The notes below the pieces were generated by a model. It had not been told where the DNA came from, ran no database searches, and worked only from the letters and a program-made list of their open reading frames with translations. DNA of 64,000 bases, from the NCBI GenBank assembly GCA_947165675.1, contig CAMVBJ010000007.1:38826-102825 (forward strand), written 5' to 3'. The first letter of the stretch is position 1. The number at the start of each line of letters is the position of its first letter. The translations under genes were made by a program, and so were the position numbers. This DNA comes from an uncultured Prevotellaceae bacterium. GTDB taxonomy: Bacteria > Bacteroidota > Bacteroidia > Bacteroidales > Muribaculaceae. This document shows, one piece after another, positions 40,707-48,785 of the stretch.

Positions 40707-41600
40707 TCACTTGCCCATGAATCCGGATGGGGTGTCGCCAACGATTTTCTTGAAGAGCCGGGTGAAATGGTGGGGAAACTCGAAGCCCAGCAACTGTGAG
40801 GTCTCGTTGACGTTATGCCCGTTCATCAGCAGGCTCTTGCCCAGGTTGATGACGTAGTTGTGAATGTAGTTGATCGCGGTATCGCCAGTGGTCTTGCGTA
40901 CCAGGTCGCCGAAGTAGCGCGGTGAATAAGCCAGTTCGCGGGCGCAATAGGCGACAGAAGGGAGACCGTTGTGCATCTGCTTGTTGTCGTTGAAATAGTT
41001 GACGAGCAGTGCGTGAAAGCGCTTGAGGACGTCGGGTGAATCCTTGTCGTCTTGGGCGATCTGCCGGTTGTAGATGCGGTTGCAGTATTCCAGCACCAGG
41101 TGGATGTAGGCAAGGATAACGTTGCGCAGTGCAGGTGAATCGTCATGGCTCATGAGTTCCTGCCTCAACTGGGCGATGAGCTGAGTGATCGATGTCCACT
41201 CGCTGGATTCCATCTTGAGCGCTTCGGTGGCGAAGTAGGAGAAATACTGGTAGTCCTTCATTCTGGCTTCGAGAAAGGAGTTGTGAAGCAGTTCGGGAGA
41301 CCACATCAGTACCCAACCACTCAGGGAGAGACGTTCGCCATTGTCCTCGAGACCGCCGACCTGTCCTGGAGCCACAGCGATGATTGAAGCGTCGCTGACT
41401 TGCAGCATCTTCATGCCGTAGGAGAGAATCTTGGGGAACTCTTGCTGGATGAAGAGGCCATACACGCCATAGTTGTTGAGGCTGTGCCTAAACGGTGACA
41501 CTTCGTCGTAGTTGATGATGCTCACGAGCGGGTGTAGCACTGGTGCCTCTACGTAGTCGGCATAGGTGTTGGGATTGTCTATCTTGAGGATCTTCTTCAT
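40707..41600 (-). CDS. AraC family transcription regulator
   Basis: A 297-aa regulator with a cupin-like N-terminal half of the transmembrane-free AraC type (FRHSLNNYGVYGLFIQQE, WSPELLHNSFLEARM) and a C-terminal double helix-turn-helix (about 200-295), the second with NETSQLLGFEFPHHFTRLFKKIVGDTPSGF, which is diagnostic. The proline that normally follows the second helix is kept (TPSGF). The start at 41600 is preferred to one four codons upstream because it lies nine bases after a -7 box. Likely targets are unknown; the divergent direction of no neighbour supports self-regulation only. Effector unknown. Confidence 0.9.
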   Translation of the reverse strand: MKKILKIDNPNTYADYVEAPVLHPLVSIINYDEVSPFRHSLNNYGVYGLFIQQEFPKILSYGMKMLQVSDASIIAVAPGQVGGLEDNGERLSLSGWVLMWSPELLHNSFLEARMKDYQYFSYFATEALKMESSEWTSITQLIAQLRQELMSHDDSPALRNVILAYIHLVLEYCNRIYNRQIAQDDKDSPDVLKRFHALLVNYFNDNKQMHNGLPSVAYCARELAYSPRYFGDLVRKTTGDTAINYIHNYVINLGKSLLMNGHNVNETSQLLGFEFPHHFTRLFKKIVGDTPSGFMGK

Positions 41601-41609
41601 CGCTGAGTG

Positions 41610-41617
41610 CAAAGATA
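41610..41617 (-). promoter_or_regulatory. -7 promoter box of the araC-type gene
   Basis: TATCTTTG on the minus strand, nine bases before the start codon. Confidence 0.55.
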
Positions 41618-41702
41618 ACCAATTTTCCCGATAAACAGCAGTAAAAGGTAGAATAATCTACCAGATTGCATGATAATGTGGGAAATTGGTGTGGAATTCT
41701 TT

Positions 41703-42404
41703 CTACATGAACTCGATGATGGCGCTGGGCTGGCTGTCGATGGCCAGGGAGACGATGTAGCCACCGTCAATGGGGTAGAGGGTGGGCGTGAGGCTGTCGC
41801 CCAACTTGGCTGCAATGCGGTACTCGACGCGCAAGTTCTTGACTTCGAAGTCTTTGGGCAGCAGTTCCATGGCGATGCGCACATAGTTGGCATTGTTCAT
41901 GTGGTGGTTATAATCGATGTCGGCCCGCATGACCTGGACAGGAGCGAGTTGTGTGCCCCCGGTCTTGGGCAGGATGATGCGGCGCCCGCGGTAGTTCATC
42001 TCCTGCTTAGGCTCCAATGTGAGCGAGGCGATGGCTTCATCGGTGAGACGTGCTAACTTGCCAGTTGCCAGGTCGATAAATGCGCCCATGCTCCACGTGC
42101 GGTAGCAGGGTTGACCCTTGGCGTCGCGGATAAACGTGTTGCGGAAACCATACATCGGCATGACCTCGTAGATGGAAGTGGTCACCGTCAATTCCTCCTT
42201 GAATCGAGGTACGCGCATGACCTCGACCTGACGGGTGGCCAGTAACTGGGTCATGTTGTTGTCGATGAAGAATTGCCTGGCGGCAGGCTCGCTGTCAATC
42301 CACATCTCCGAGCAGTCCTGCATCATCTGTAAGGCTGAATAGAGTTTCAAGCGCCCCTCGCTGTCGCAGGTGCTGGTGGTTACTTTATAATTAAGAGAAA
42401 ACAT
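41703..42404 (-). CDS. Acyl-ACP thioesterase
   Basis: A 233-aa hot-dog-fold thioesterase that releases fatty acids from acyl carrier protein. It has two hot-dog halves: MMQDCSEMW and ATRQVEVMRVPRFKE in the first, RADIDYNHHMNNANYVRIAMELLP in the second; the last motif includes the Asn-His residues of the active site of FatA/FatB-like enzymes. Length and motif placement match bacterial members of the acyl-ACP thioesterase family common in Bacteroidota. It is transcribed alone, divergently from the etf operon, both with nearby -7 boxes. The physiological chain length cannot be read from the sequence. Confidence 0.9.
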   Translation of the reverse strand: MFSLNYKVTTSTCDSEGRLKLYSALQMMQDCSEMWIDSEPAARQFFIDNNMTQLLATRQVEVMRVPRFKEELTVTTSIYEVMPMYGFRNTFIRDAKGQPCYRTWSMGAFIDLATGKLARLTDEAIASLTLEPKQEMNYRGRRIILPKTGGTQLAPVQVMRADIDYNHHMNNANYVRIAMELLPKDFEVKNLRVEYRIAAKLGDSLTPTLYPIDGGYIVSLAIDSQPSAIIEFM

Positions 42405-42448
42405 GGTTAGAGTTGATAGTTCATAATAGAGTTAATGTTGAATGCTGC

Positions 42449-42456
42449 AAAGGTAT
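42449..42456 (-). promoter_or_regulatory. -7 promoter box of the thioesterase gene
   Basis: TACCTTTG on the minus strand, 44 bases before the start codon. Confidence 0.55.
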
Positions 42457-42540
42457 TGATAATATCGGAGACAGGGGCCCCAAGCTACATTATTAATATA
42501 CTTTAATGTGGTGGTGAGGGGTGAATTGGAGAAAATTTTG

Positions 42541-42548
42541 TAACTTTG
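42541..42548 (+). promoter_or_regulatory. -7 promoter box of the etf operon
   Basis: TAACTTTG; the resulting leader would be about 80 bases. Confidence 0.6.
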
Positions 42549-42634
42549 CGCCGTTTTATGTCGACTTGTGACTCAAGTGGCTGTAAATAAATTGTATATC
42601 AACAAAACAACCATAAATTTTTAAAGAAGAAACT

Positions 42635-43507
42635 ATGGGTTTAAGAATCATTGTTCTGGCCAAGCAAGTGCCAGACACCCGCAATGTGGGTAAAGATGCG
42701 ATGAAGGAAGACGGCACTATTAACCGTGCAGCTCTTCCCGCAATTTTCAACCCCGAAGATCTGAACGCCCTGGAGCAGGCTTTGCAGCTCAAGGACGCTC
42801 ATCCTGGCTCAACCATCACGCTGCTGACCATGGGCTTGCCTCGCAGCGCCGAGATGGTGCGCGAGAGCCTGTATCGTGGAGGTGACGACGGTGTGGTATT
42901 GACCGACCGCCCCCTGGGAGGAGCCGATACCCTGGCCACCAGCTATTCGTTGGCCCAAGCCATCAGGCACATGGGCGAGTTTGATATCATCGTGGGTGGT
43001 CGTCAGGCTATCGACGGCGACACGGCCCAGGTGGGTCCGCAGATTGCCGAGAAGTTGGGCTTGCCCCAGGTGACCTACGCCGAGAACATCCAGGTCGCTG
43101 ACGGTAAAGCCACTATCAAGCGCCGCATTGAGCGCGGTTTTGAAACCGTGGAGTGCCCGCTGCCCCTGGTGGTTACCGTCAACGGTAGCGCGGATGCTTG
43201 CCGTCCCCGCAATGCCCGCTTGGTGCAGAAGTACAAATATGCCGTGACGCCCAGCGAGAAGGCTGCCCTGACGCCCGACCGTCAAGCGCTGGTTGATGCT
43301 CGTCCCTACCTTGCCATCAAGGAGTGGGGAGTCAAGGAAATCGAGGCTGATCCCGAGCAGATCGGTATGGCCGGTTCTCCCACCAAGGTGAAGACCATCG
43401 TCAATGTTGCCTTCCAGGCCAAGGAGGCTCGCCGCATCGATGCCGCAGCCGATGTTGAGCTCGAAGGTCTTGTGAAAGAATTGATTGCTGACCACATCAT
43501 TGGATAA
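42635..43507 (+). CDS. etfB: Electron transfer flavoprotein, beta subunit
   Basis: Small subunit of the FAD-containing electron carrier that accepts electrons from acyl-CoA dehydrogenases. 290 aa, slightly longer than the usual about 260. IVLAKQVPDTRNV starts the fold; the AMP-binding residues lie in ILVGGRQAIDGDTAQVGPQIAEKLGLPQV-type sequence (here IIVGGRQAIDGDTAQVG), and ERGFETVECPLPLVVTV is conserved. The short C-terminal arm that contacts the alpha subunit follows. First gene of the three-gene unit with etfA and the dehydrogenase; 59 bases to etfA, in which a CTTTAAGGA word is repeated. Confidence 0.96.
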   Translation: MGLRIIVLAKQVPDTRNVGKDAMKEDGTINRAALPAIFNPEDLNALEQALQLKDAHPGSTITLLTMGLPRSAEMVRESLYRGGDDGVVLTDRPLGGADTLATSYSLAQAIRHMGEFDIIVGGRQAIDGDTAQVGPQIAEKLGLPQVTYAENIQVADGKATIKRRIERGFETVECPLPLVVTVNGSADACRPRNARLVQKYKYAVTPSEKAALTPDRQALVDARPYLAIKEWGVKEIEADPEQIGMAGSPTKVKTIVNVAFQAKEARRIDAAADVELEGLVKELIADHIIG

Positions 43508-43566
43508 AACAGAACGACTTTAAGGACTTTAAGGACCTTAATGATAAAGAGAAAAAACTAAAGATA

Positions 43567-44595
43567 ATGGAAGACAAGAATAATCTGATAGTCTATTGCG
43601 AGTATGACGAGGGCCGCATTGCCGACGTCAGTCTCGAACTCTTGACCAAGGGCCGCACCTTAGCTACCCGCCTGGGTTGCCGTCTGGAGGCACTGGTGCT
43701 GGGCGACAAGCTTGACGGCATCGAGAAGGAGTTGTTCCCCTATGGCGTTGATGTGGTCTATAAGGTACAGGATGACCGCCTGTTCCCCTACACGTCGCTG
43801 CCTCACTCGAGTGTAGTAACCACGTTGTTCAAGGAAATTGAGCCTCAAGTGTGCCTCATGGGCGCTACCACCATTGGCCGTGATTTGGGACCTCGTGTGT
43901 CGTCGTGCCTGCACAGCGGTTTGACCGCCGATTGCACGTCGCTCGAGATCGGTGATCACACCGATGCTGTTAAGGGTAAAGAGTATAAGGACCTGTTGTA
44001 CCAGATCCGTCCCGCATTTGGTGGCAATATTGTCGCCACTATTGTCAATCCCGAGTGCCGTCCCCAGATGGCTACCGTGCGCGAGGGTGTGATGAAAAAA
44101 GAAATTTTTGACGTCAATTACAAGGGTGAAGTCATCAATCTGGATCCTGAGAAGTATATAGACCCTGCCAGCCTGGTGGTGAAGATCATTGACCGCGAGA
44201 TCGAGCAGAGCAAAGTCAACATCAAGGGAGCCCATATCATTGTGGCTGGTGGCTACGGCATGGGTAGCAAGGAGAACTTCGACATGCTTTTCGAGTTGGC
44301 TGACGTACTCGGTGGCGAGGTCGGCGCATCACGCGCTGCCGTCGATGCCGGTTTCACTGACCATGAGCGCCAGATTGGCCAGACTGGTGTGACCGTTCGT
44401 CCTAAGTTGTACATCGCCTGTGGTATCTCGGGCCAGATCCAGCACATCGCTGGCATGAACGAGAGCAGTATCATCATCAGCATCAACACTGACCCCGATG
44501 CTCCCATCAATGCGATTGCCGACTATGTGATTACTGGCAGTGTAGAGGATGTGATTCCCAGGCTCATTAAGCACTACAAGAAGAATTCAAAGTAA
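43567..44595 (+). CDS. etfA: Electron transfer flavoprotein, alpha subunit
   Basis: FAD-binding subunit, 342 aa. The N-terminal half ends with a linker, and the C-terminal FAD domain has the signature VGASRAAVDAGFTDHERQIGQTG (written here in parts: ASRAAVDAGF and ERQIGQTGVTV), LYIACGISGQIQHIAGM and INTDPDAPINAIADYVITG, all intact. It pairs with etfB and passes electrons either onward to a quinone reductase or, in bifurcating systems, to ferredoxin; which applies is not visible here. Co-transcribed with the acyl-CoA dehydrogenase 111 bases further on. Confidence 0.96.
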   Translation: MEDKNNLIVYCEYDEGRIADVSLELLTKGRTLATRLGCRLEALVLGDKLDGIEKELFPYGVDVVYKVQDDRLFPYTSLPHSSVVTTLFKEIEPQVCLMGATTIGRDLGPRVSSCLHSGLTADCTSLEIGDHTDAVKGKEYKDLLYQIRPAFGGNIVATIVNPECRPQMATVREGVMKKEIFDVNYKGEVINLDPEKYIDPASLVVKIIDREIEQSKVNIKGAHIIVAGGYGMGSKENFDMLFELADVLGGEVGASRAAVDAGFTDHERQIGQTGVTVRPKLYIACGISGQIQHIAGMNESSIIISINTDPDAPINAIADYVITGSVEDVIPRLIKHYKKNSK

Positions 44596-44596
44596 G

Positions 44597-44641
44597 AGGT
44601 TTTAGGTAATAGGTTTTAGGTAATAGGCTATAGGCTTTTAG
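44597..44641. repeat. Short tandem repeat between etfA and the dehydrogenase gene
   Basis: GGTTTTAGGTAATA occurs twice in tandem, followed by related GGCTATAGGC and GACTTTTAGGC words. Confidence 0.55.
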
Positions 44642-44706
44642 ACTTTTAGGCTGGAATTGAATGCTGAATCCTGATTCCTTACTTCATACTCAAAAAAAGC
44701 AAAACA

Positions 44707-46413
44707 ATGGCTAATTTTTATACCGACAATAAAGCGCTCCAGTATCACCTGAATCACCCGCTGATGAAGGAGATCGTTGCCCTGCGCGAGCGCAACTACA
44801 CCCAGTGTGAGAAATTTGACTACGCACCTCTCGACTTCGAAGATGCGATGGACTCCTATGAGCGCGTGCTGGAAATCATCGGCGAAATCTGTGGCGAAAT
44901 CATAGCTCCCAATGCCAAGGATGTTGACCTTGAGGGTCCTCACCACGAGAATGGCCGCGTGCGTTATGCTAAGGGCACCGAGGTTAACCTCAAGGCCCTG
45001 AACCAAGCTGGCTTGATGGGCATCACCTTGCCCCGCCAGTATGGTGGCCTGAACATGTCGTCGATTCCCTATATCATGGCTGCCGACATGGTGAGCCGTG
45101 CCGATGCAGGCTTTGTAAACGTGTGGGGACTTCAAGATTGTGCCGAGACTATCAATGAATTTGCCAGCGAGGATCAGAAGGAGCGTTTCCTGCCCCGCAC
45201 CTGCAAGGGTGAGACCCTGGCGATGGACTTGACCGAGCCCGATGCCGGCAGTGATCTGCAGTCGGTGATGCTCAAGGCCACCCAGGACGAGGACGGCACG
45301 TGGCGCCTGAACGGCGTGAAGCGCTTCATCACCAACGGTGACGGTGACATCTCGCTCGTGCTGGCACGCAGCGAGGAGGGCACCCGCGACGGCCGTGGCT
45401 TGTCGATGTTCATCTATGACAAACGTGACGGCGGCATGACCGTGCGCCGCATCGAGGACAAGATGGGTATCCACGGCAGTCCCACGTGCGAGCTCGTGTT
45501 CAAGAATGCCAAGGCTGAGCTGTGCGGTGACCGCAAGCTGGGATTGATCAAGTATGTGATGTCGCTGATGAACGGTGCCCGCCTGGGTATCGCAGCCCAG
45601 AGTGTCGGCGTGAGCGAGGCCGCCTATCAGGAGGCTATTGCATACGCCCGCAGCCGTGAGCAGTTCGGCCAGCCCATCATTAACTTCCCCGCCGTGAGCG
45701 AAATGGTGGCCAACATCAAGGCCAAGTTGGATGCTTCACGCACGCTGCTGTATGAGTGCACCCGCTTTGTCGATATGTACAAGTCGCTGGAGGCCATCAG
45801 CCGTGAGCGCACCCTCGCCCCCGAGGAGCGCAAGACCATGAAGGCCTACAACCGCCTGGCCGATGCTTTCACTCCGCTGGCCAAGGGTATGACCAGTGAA
45901 TTCTGCAACCAGAATGCCTACGACTGCGTGCAGATTCACGGCGGTAGCGGTTTCATGCGTGACTATGCCTGTGAGCGCATCTACCGTGACGCCCGCATCA
46001 CCAGCATCTATGAGGGTACAACCCAGTTGCAGGTGGTAGCCGCCATCCGCCATGTCACCACGGGTACTTATCTGAACCAGATCAAGGAGTATGCTGCACG
46101 CGAGTATAGCGAGGCCGTAGCTCCCATGAAGGCCAAGTTGGAGGCTATGACGGCTCTCTACGAGGAAACGATGGAGAAGGTGAAAGCTGTCGAGAATGCT
46201 GACTACATCACCTTCCACGCCCGTCGCCTGGTCGAGATGTTAGGTCACATCATTATGGGCTATCTGCTCATCGGTGATGCCAGCCATGAGCCCGACCTGT
46301 TCCTGGACAGCGCCAAGGTCTATGTCAACATGGGCGAGGCCGAGGTAGCGCGTCATGCACGCTTCATTGGTGGCTTCAACCCCGAGGATCAGGCTGCCTA
46401 CATGCGCCAGTGA
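44707..46413 (+). CDS. Acyl-CoA dehydrogenase family protein
   Basis: A 568-aa FAD enzyme that oxidises an acyl-CoA to the 2-enoyl-CoA and passes the electrons to the electron transfer flavoprotein encoded just upstream. Family motifs: LARSEEGTRDGRGLSMFIYD, the AMDLTEPDAGSDLQSV flavin region, MNGARLGIAAQSVGVSEAAY, and YDCVQIHGGSGFMRDYACERIYRDARITSIYEGT, which carries the C-terminal FAD site. The catalytic base is probably the Glu of YEGTTQLQ, as in short-chain dehydrogenases. It is longer than the usual 380 aa because of an extra C-terminal domain of about 130 residues, as in the AcdA-type enzymes of Bacteroidota. Substrate not determined. Confidence 0.93.
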   Translation: MANFYTDNKALQYHLNHPLMKEIVALRERNYTQCEKFDYAPLDFEDAMDSYERVLEIIGEICGEIIAPNAKDVDLEGPHHENGRVRYAKGTEVNLKALNQAGLMGITLPRQYGGLNMSSIPYIMAADMVSRADAGFVNVWGLQDCAETINEFASEDQKERFLPRTCKGETLAMDLTEPDAGSDLQSVMLKATQDEDGTWRLNGVKRFITNGDGDISLVLARSEEGTRDGRGLSMFIYDKRDGGMTVRRIEDKMGIHGSPTCELVFKNAKAELCGDRKLGLIKYVMSLMNGARLGIAAQSVGVSEAAYQEAIAYARSREQFGQPIINFPAVSEMVANIKAKLDASRTLLYECTRFVDMYKSLEAISRERTLAPEERKTMKAYNRLADAFTPLAKGMTSEFCNQNAYDCVQIHGGSGFMRDYACERIYRDARITSIYEGTTQLQVVAAIRHVTTGTYLNQIKEYAAREYSEAVAPMKAKLEAMTALYEETMEKVKAVENADYITFHARRLVEMLGHIIMGYLLIGDASHEPDLFLDSAKVYVNMGEAEVARHARFIGGFNPEDQAAYMRQ

Positions 46414-46434
46414 TAATTGTTTTTCCCGCTTTAA

Positions 46435-46474
46435 CATTGAGCCCTGGTCACATCCTTGTGGCCAGGGCTCAATG
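46435..46474. terminator. Bidirectional terminator
   Basis: A 17-bp stem (CATTGAGCCCTGG... with ...CCAGGGCTCAATG, one G-T pair) around a six-base loop between the convergent dehydrogenase gene and the small gene on the minus strand. Confidence 0.85.
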
Positions 46475-46498
46475 TGTTTATCTGTGGGGACGATACTC

Positions 46499-46915
46499 TT
46501 AATGGTCGGCGGCTTCTTCAAGTTGGGAGAGGAAAGCGATGCGGGCACCCTGTAGCAGGCTGATGGCGCGCGGCACGATGTCCTTGAGTTCGGGCGTGGT
46601 ATCGGCGAGGATTTCAAATGCAATCCACACGCTGGTTTCGCTCTTTCCCTCCTCGTCTTCGAGGTCCATGGTGTAGAGTTTGACGACCTTGATGCTGCCG
46701 TTGACGTCGTTCATGACGCGCATGATGGTCTCCTCATTGTCCTCGGTGACGACAAAGATAGCAGGCATCATGAGCCTGAAGTATTGCTCGTCCTCCTCAT
46801 CCTTGAAGAACAGGAAGTTCATGCCCTCGTTCTTGAAGGCGATGCCGAAGGGCGTCTCGTGGGGACGGAAGCCTTCCTCGGCAAGATAATCAATCATTAA
46901 TTTGTTCAGGTCCAT
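46499..46915 (-). CDS. YbjN/secretion-chaperone-fold-like protein
   Basis: A 138-aa acidic protein beginning MDLNKLMIDYLAEEGFRPHE, followed by beta strands (GIAFKNEGMNFLFFKDEEDEQYF) and a long C-terminal helix. The order alpha-beta-beta-beta-alpha with this opening resembles YbjN and type III secretion chaperone folds; similarity is structural in feel, so I treat it as a guess. It lies 25 bases downstream of the kinase/AAA+ gene on the same strand and is likely translated from the same mRNA; a chaperone or adaptor for that protein is a reasonable inference. No catalytic motif. Confidence 0.65.
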   Translation of the reverse strand: MDLNKLMIDYLAEEGFRPHETPFGIAFKNEGMNFLFFKDEEDEQYFRLMMPAIFVVTEDNEETIMRVMNDVNGSIKVVKLYTMDLEDEEGKSETSVWIAFEILADTTPELKDIVPRAISLLQGARIAFLSQLEEAADH

Positions 46916-46940
46916 ATTGTATAGTGTTTAGATTTTAGTT

Positions 46941-48782
46941 TTACTGGTTGAATCCGACGCGTGGCAGGGCATTGGTGCGGGTGATGCCTTCCATCTTGTC
47001 GCGCATGGCCTCATATTCCTTGAGCAGGTCCTTGCTGATGGAGGGTTTGATGCCCTCGATGGTCTTGATGAGCAGTTCCTGGGTGATGTCCTCGCGGTTG
47101 AAAGCGGCAATGGTAGCTGCCTCGTTGACGATATAGGCGATGTCACTGGCGACATAGCCGTCGGTCTTGGCGGCAAGGGTGTCACTGTCAATCTCGCCAC
47201 AGGGGCGGTCCTTGAGGTAGAGTTCAAACATCAACTTGCGTGCCGTAGCGTCGGGCATGGGCACATAGACCTGCTTGTCGATGCGACCCGTGCGCAACAC
47301 AGCGGGATCCACCTTGTCGGGACGGTTGCTGGTGGCGATGACAAAGATGCCTCGCTTGGAGCAGTTGTTGAGTTGAGACAAGAACTCGTTGACCTCGCCC
47401 GCTTGGTTAGCGCCCGAGTTGTCATTGGATCGGTTGGGGACAAAGGCGTCAAACTCGTCGAAGCAAAGCACCGTGGGCGCATTTTGCTCGGCTTTCTTGA
47501 ACAGGTCAGCGATTTTGCCCTGCGAGCCGTGTACATAGATAGAGCCCAGGTCGCTGGCCTTGACCAGGATGAAGTTGAAGCCAGTCTCCTCGGCAAACTT
47601 CTCGGCAAAGAAACTCTTACCGCAGCCCGGGGGACCGTACAGCAACATGCCATTGGGTGGAGTGAGCTTGTATTTGTCTGCCAGTTCCTTGTTCTGGAGG
47701 ATGAGGATGACGCGCTTGTGCAACATCTCCTTGAGGTCGTCCATTCCAGCAATGTCGGCAAATCCGTTGCCCCCTCCACGCTTGATCTCGACATCGGCAT
47801 CAGTGAGTTCGCTGGCCTCACTTGACCTGTAGCTCGATCCCATGGGGGTGTCGTCGGCGTCGCGTGCGGCTTCCTGCATGCGCTGCCTGGTGGCAATCTT
47901 GGCTTTAAGCTCCTGGGCCTGCTCGCTGTCGTCGTCGGCAATGAGAGCCTCGATGATGTCCTCGACACACTCAAACCGCTCGACATATCCCAGCGCCAGC
48001 CCCACCTTGACGATGTTGCGCAGTTTCTCGTCCTCGATGCCCTCGACATCGATTTCGCCCTTCTCGCTGCGAGCCTGCTTGACAATGCGCAGTTTCTCCT
48101 TGCGGCTCATCTCGGGAGTGAACTCCACGTCCCATGGGGTGCGCCCCGTGAGCATCGTGTAGAAGACGCCCGTGGCGGCAAAAATGTCGTTGCGCTCGTC
48201 ATACTTGCCCAGAAACGACTGCCCACTGGCATAGCGGGGGTCCAGGTCGGCAGTGTCAAACGGCGCATTGCCCATGAAGCAGGACGAGATGTGTCCCATG
48301 TCGATGAGCTCGGCGACACCGCCCGTCTTGCTGCTGAGCATGACGTTGGTGGGGTTGATGTCGTTGTGCAGGAGCACGCCAGGCTGCTCGTGCATGTATT
48401 GCAGTCCCTGTAGCATCTCCAGGAAGATCTTGACAGCCGTCTCCTTGTCGAGATGGCCCTCGCGCTGCAACATCTCGCTGAGTAACTCTCCACAGAAGTA
48501 GGTGGCGACCAGATATCGGCATTCGCCAGCCTCGTCGTTATAGACGCCGTCGTCGATGTGGCTCACTATGTTCTTGTGGTTGAGCTGCCTGCAATAGGCT
48601 ATCTCGGCGACTTCTCCGTTGCGGATGAGTTTCTCAGGCGTGTTCTTGAGGCGGTAAATCTTCAAGAAATAGGGATTGCCACTCTCGTCCTCGACGCGGT
48701 AGCTCTCGGCATAGGGGTTCTCCTTGATGAGATAGACCACATGCCACCTGTTTCCGATGGGTTGTCCTTGCTTGAGAATCAT
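46941..48782 (-). CDS. Protein kinase-like/AAA+ ATPase fusion
   Basis: A 613-aa cytoplasmic protein combining two machines. Residues 1-280 are a eukaryotic-type Ser/Thr kinase fold: Lys41 in YFLKIY (ATP lysine), catalytic loop HNDINPTNVM at 139-148 (HND in place of HRD), metal motif DMG at 161-163 (in place of DFG), and YASGQSFLGKYDERNDIFA for the activation/APE part. Residues about 340-600 form an AAA+ ATPase of the FtsH/Cdc48 class: Walker A GPPGCGKS (383-390), Walker B VLCFDEFDAF (438-447), sensor FVIATSNRPD and arginine finger region RTGRID. A charged linker (about 285-335) joins them. It has 4 bases to the BT_3928-type gene before it. Function unknown; the AAA+ ring might unfold or remodel targets under control of phosphorylation. 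Confidence 0.88.
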   Translation of the reverse strand: MILKQGQPIGNRWHVVYLIKENPYAESYRVEDESGNPYFLKIYRLKNTPEKLIRNGEVAEIAYCRQLNHKNIVSHIDDGVYNDEAGECRYLVATYFCGELLSEMLQREGHLDKETAVKIFLEMLQGLQYMHEQPGVLLHNDINPTNVMLSSKTGGVAELIDMGHISSCFMGNAPFDTADLDPRYASGQSFLGKYDERNDIFAATGVFYTMLTGRTPWDVEFTPEMSRKEKLRIVKQARSEKGEIDVEGIEDEKLRNIVKVGLALGYVERFECVEDIIEALIADDDSEQAQELKAKIATRQRMQEAARDADDTPMGSSYRSSEASELTDADVEIKRGGGNGFADIAGMDDLKEMLHKRVILILQNKELADKYKLTPPNGMLLYGPPGCGKSFFAEKFAEETGFNFILVKASDLGSIYVHGSQGKIADLFKKAEQNAPTVLCFDEFDAFVPNRSNDNSGANQAGEVNEFLSQLNNCSKRGIFVIATSNRPDKVDPAVLRTGRIDKQVYVPMPDATARKLMFELYLKDRPCGEIDSDTLAAKTDGYVASDIAYIVNEAATIAAFNREDITQELLIKTIEGIKPSISKDLLKEYEAMRDKMEGITRTNALPRVGFNQ

Positions 48783-48785
48783 ATT

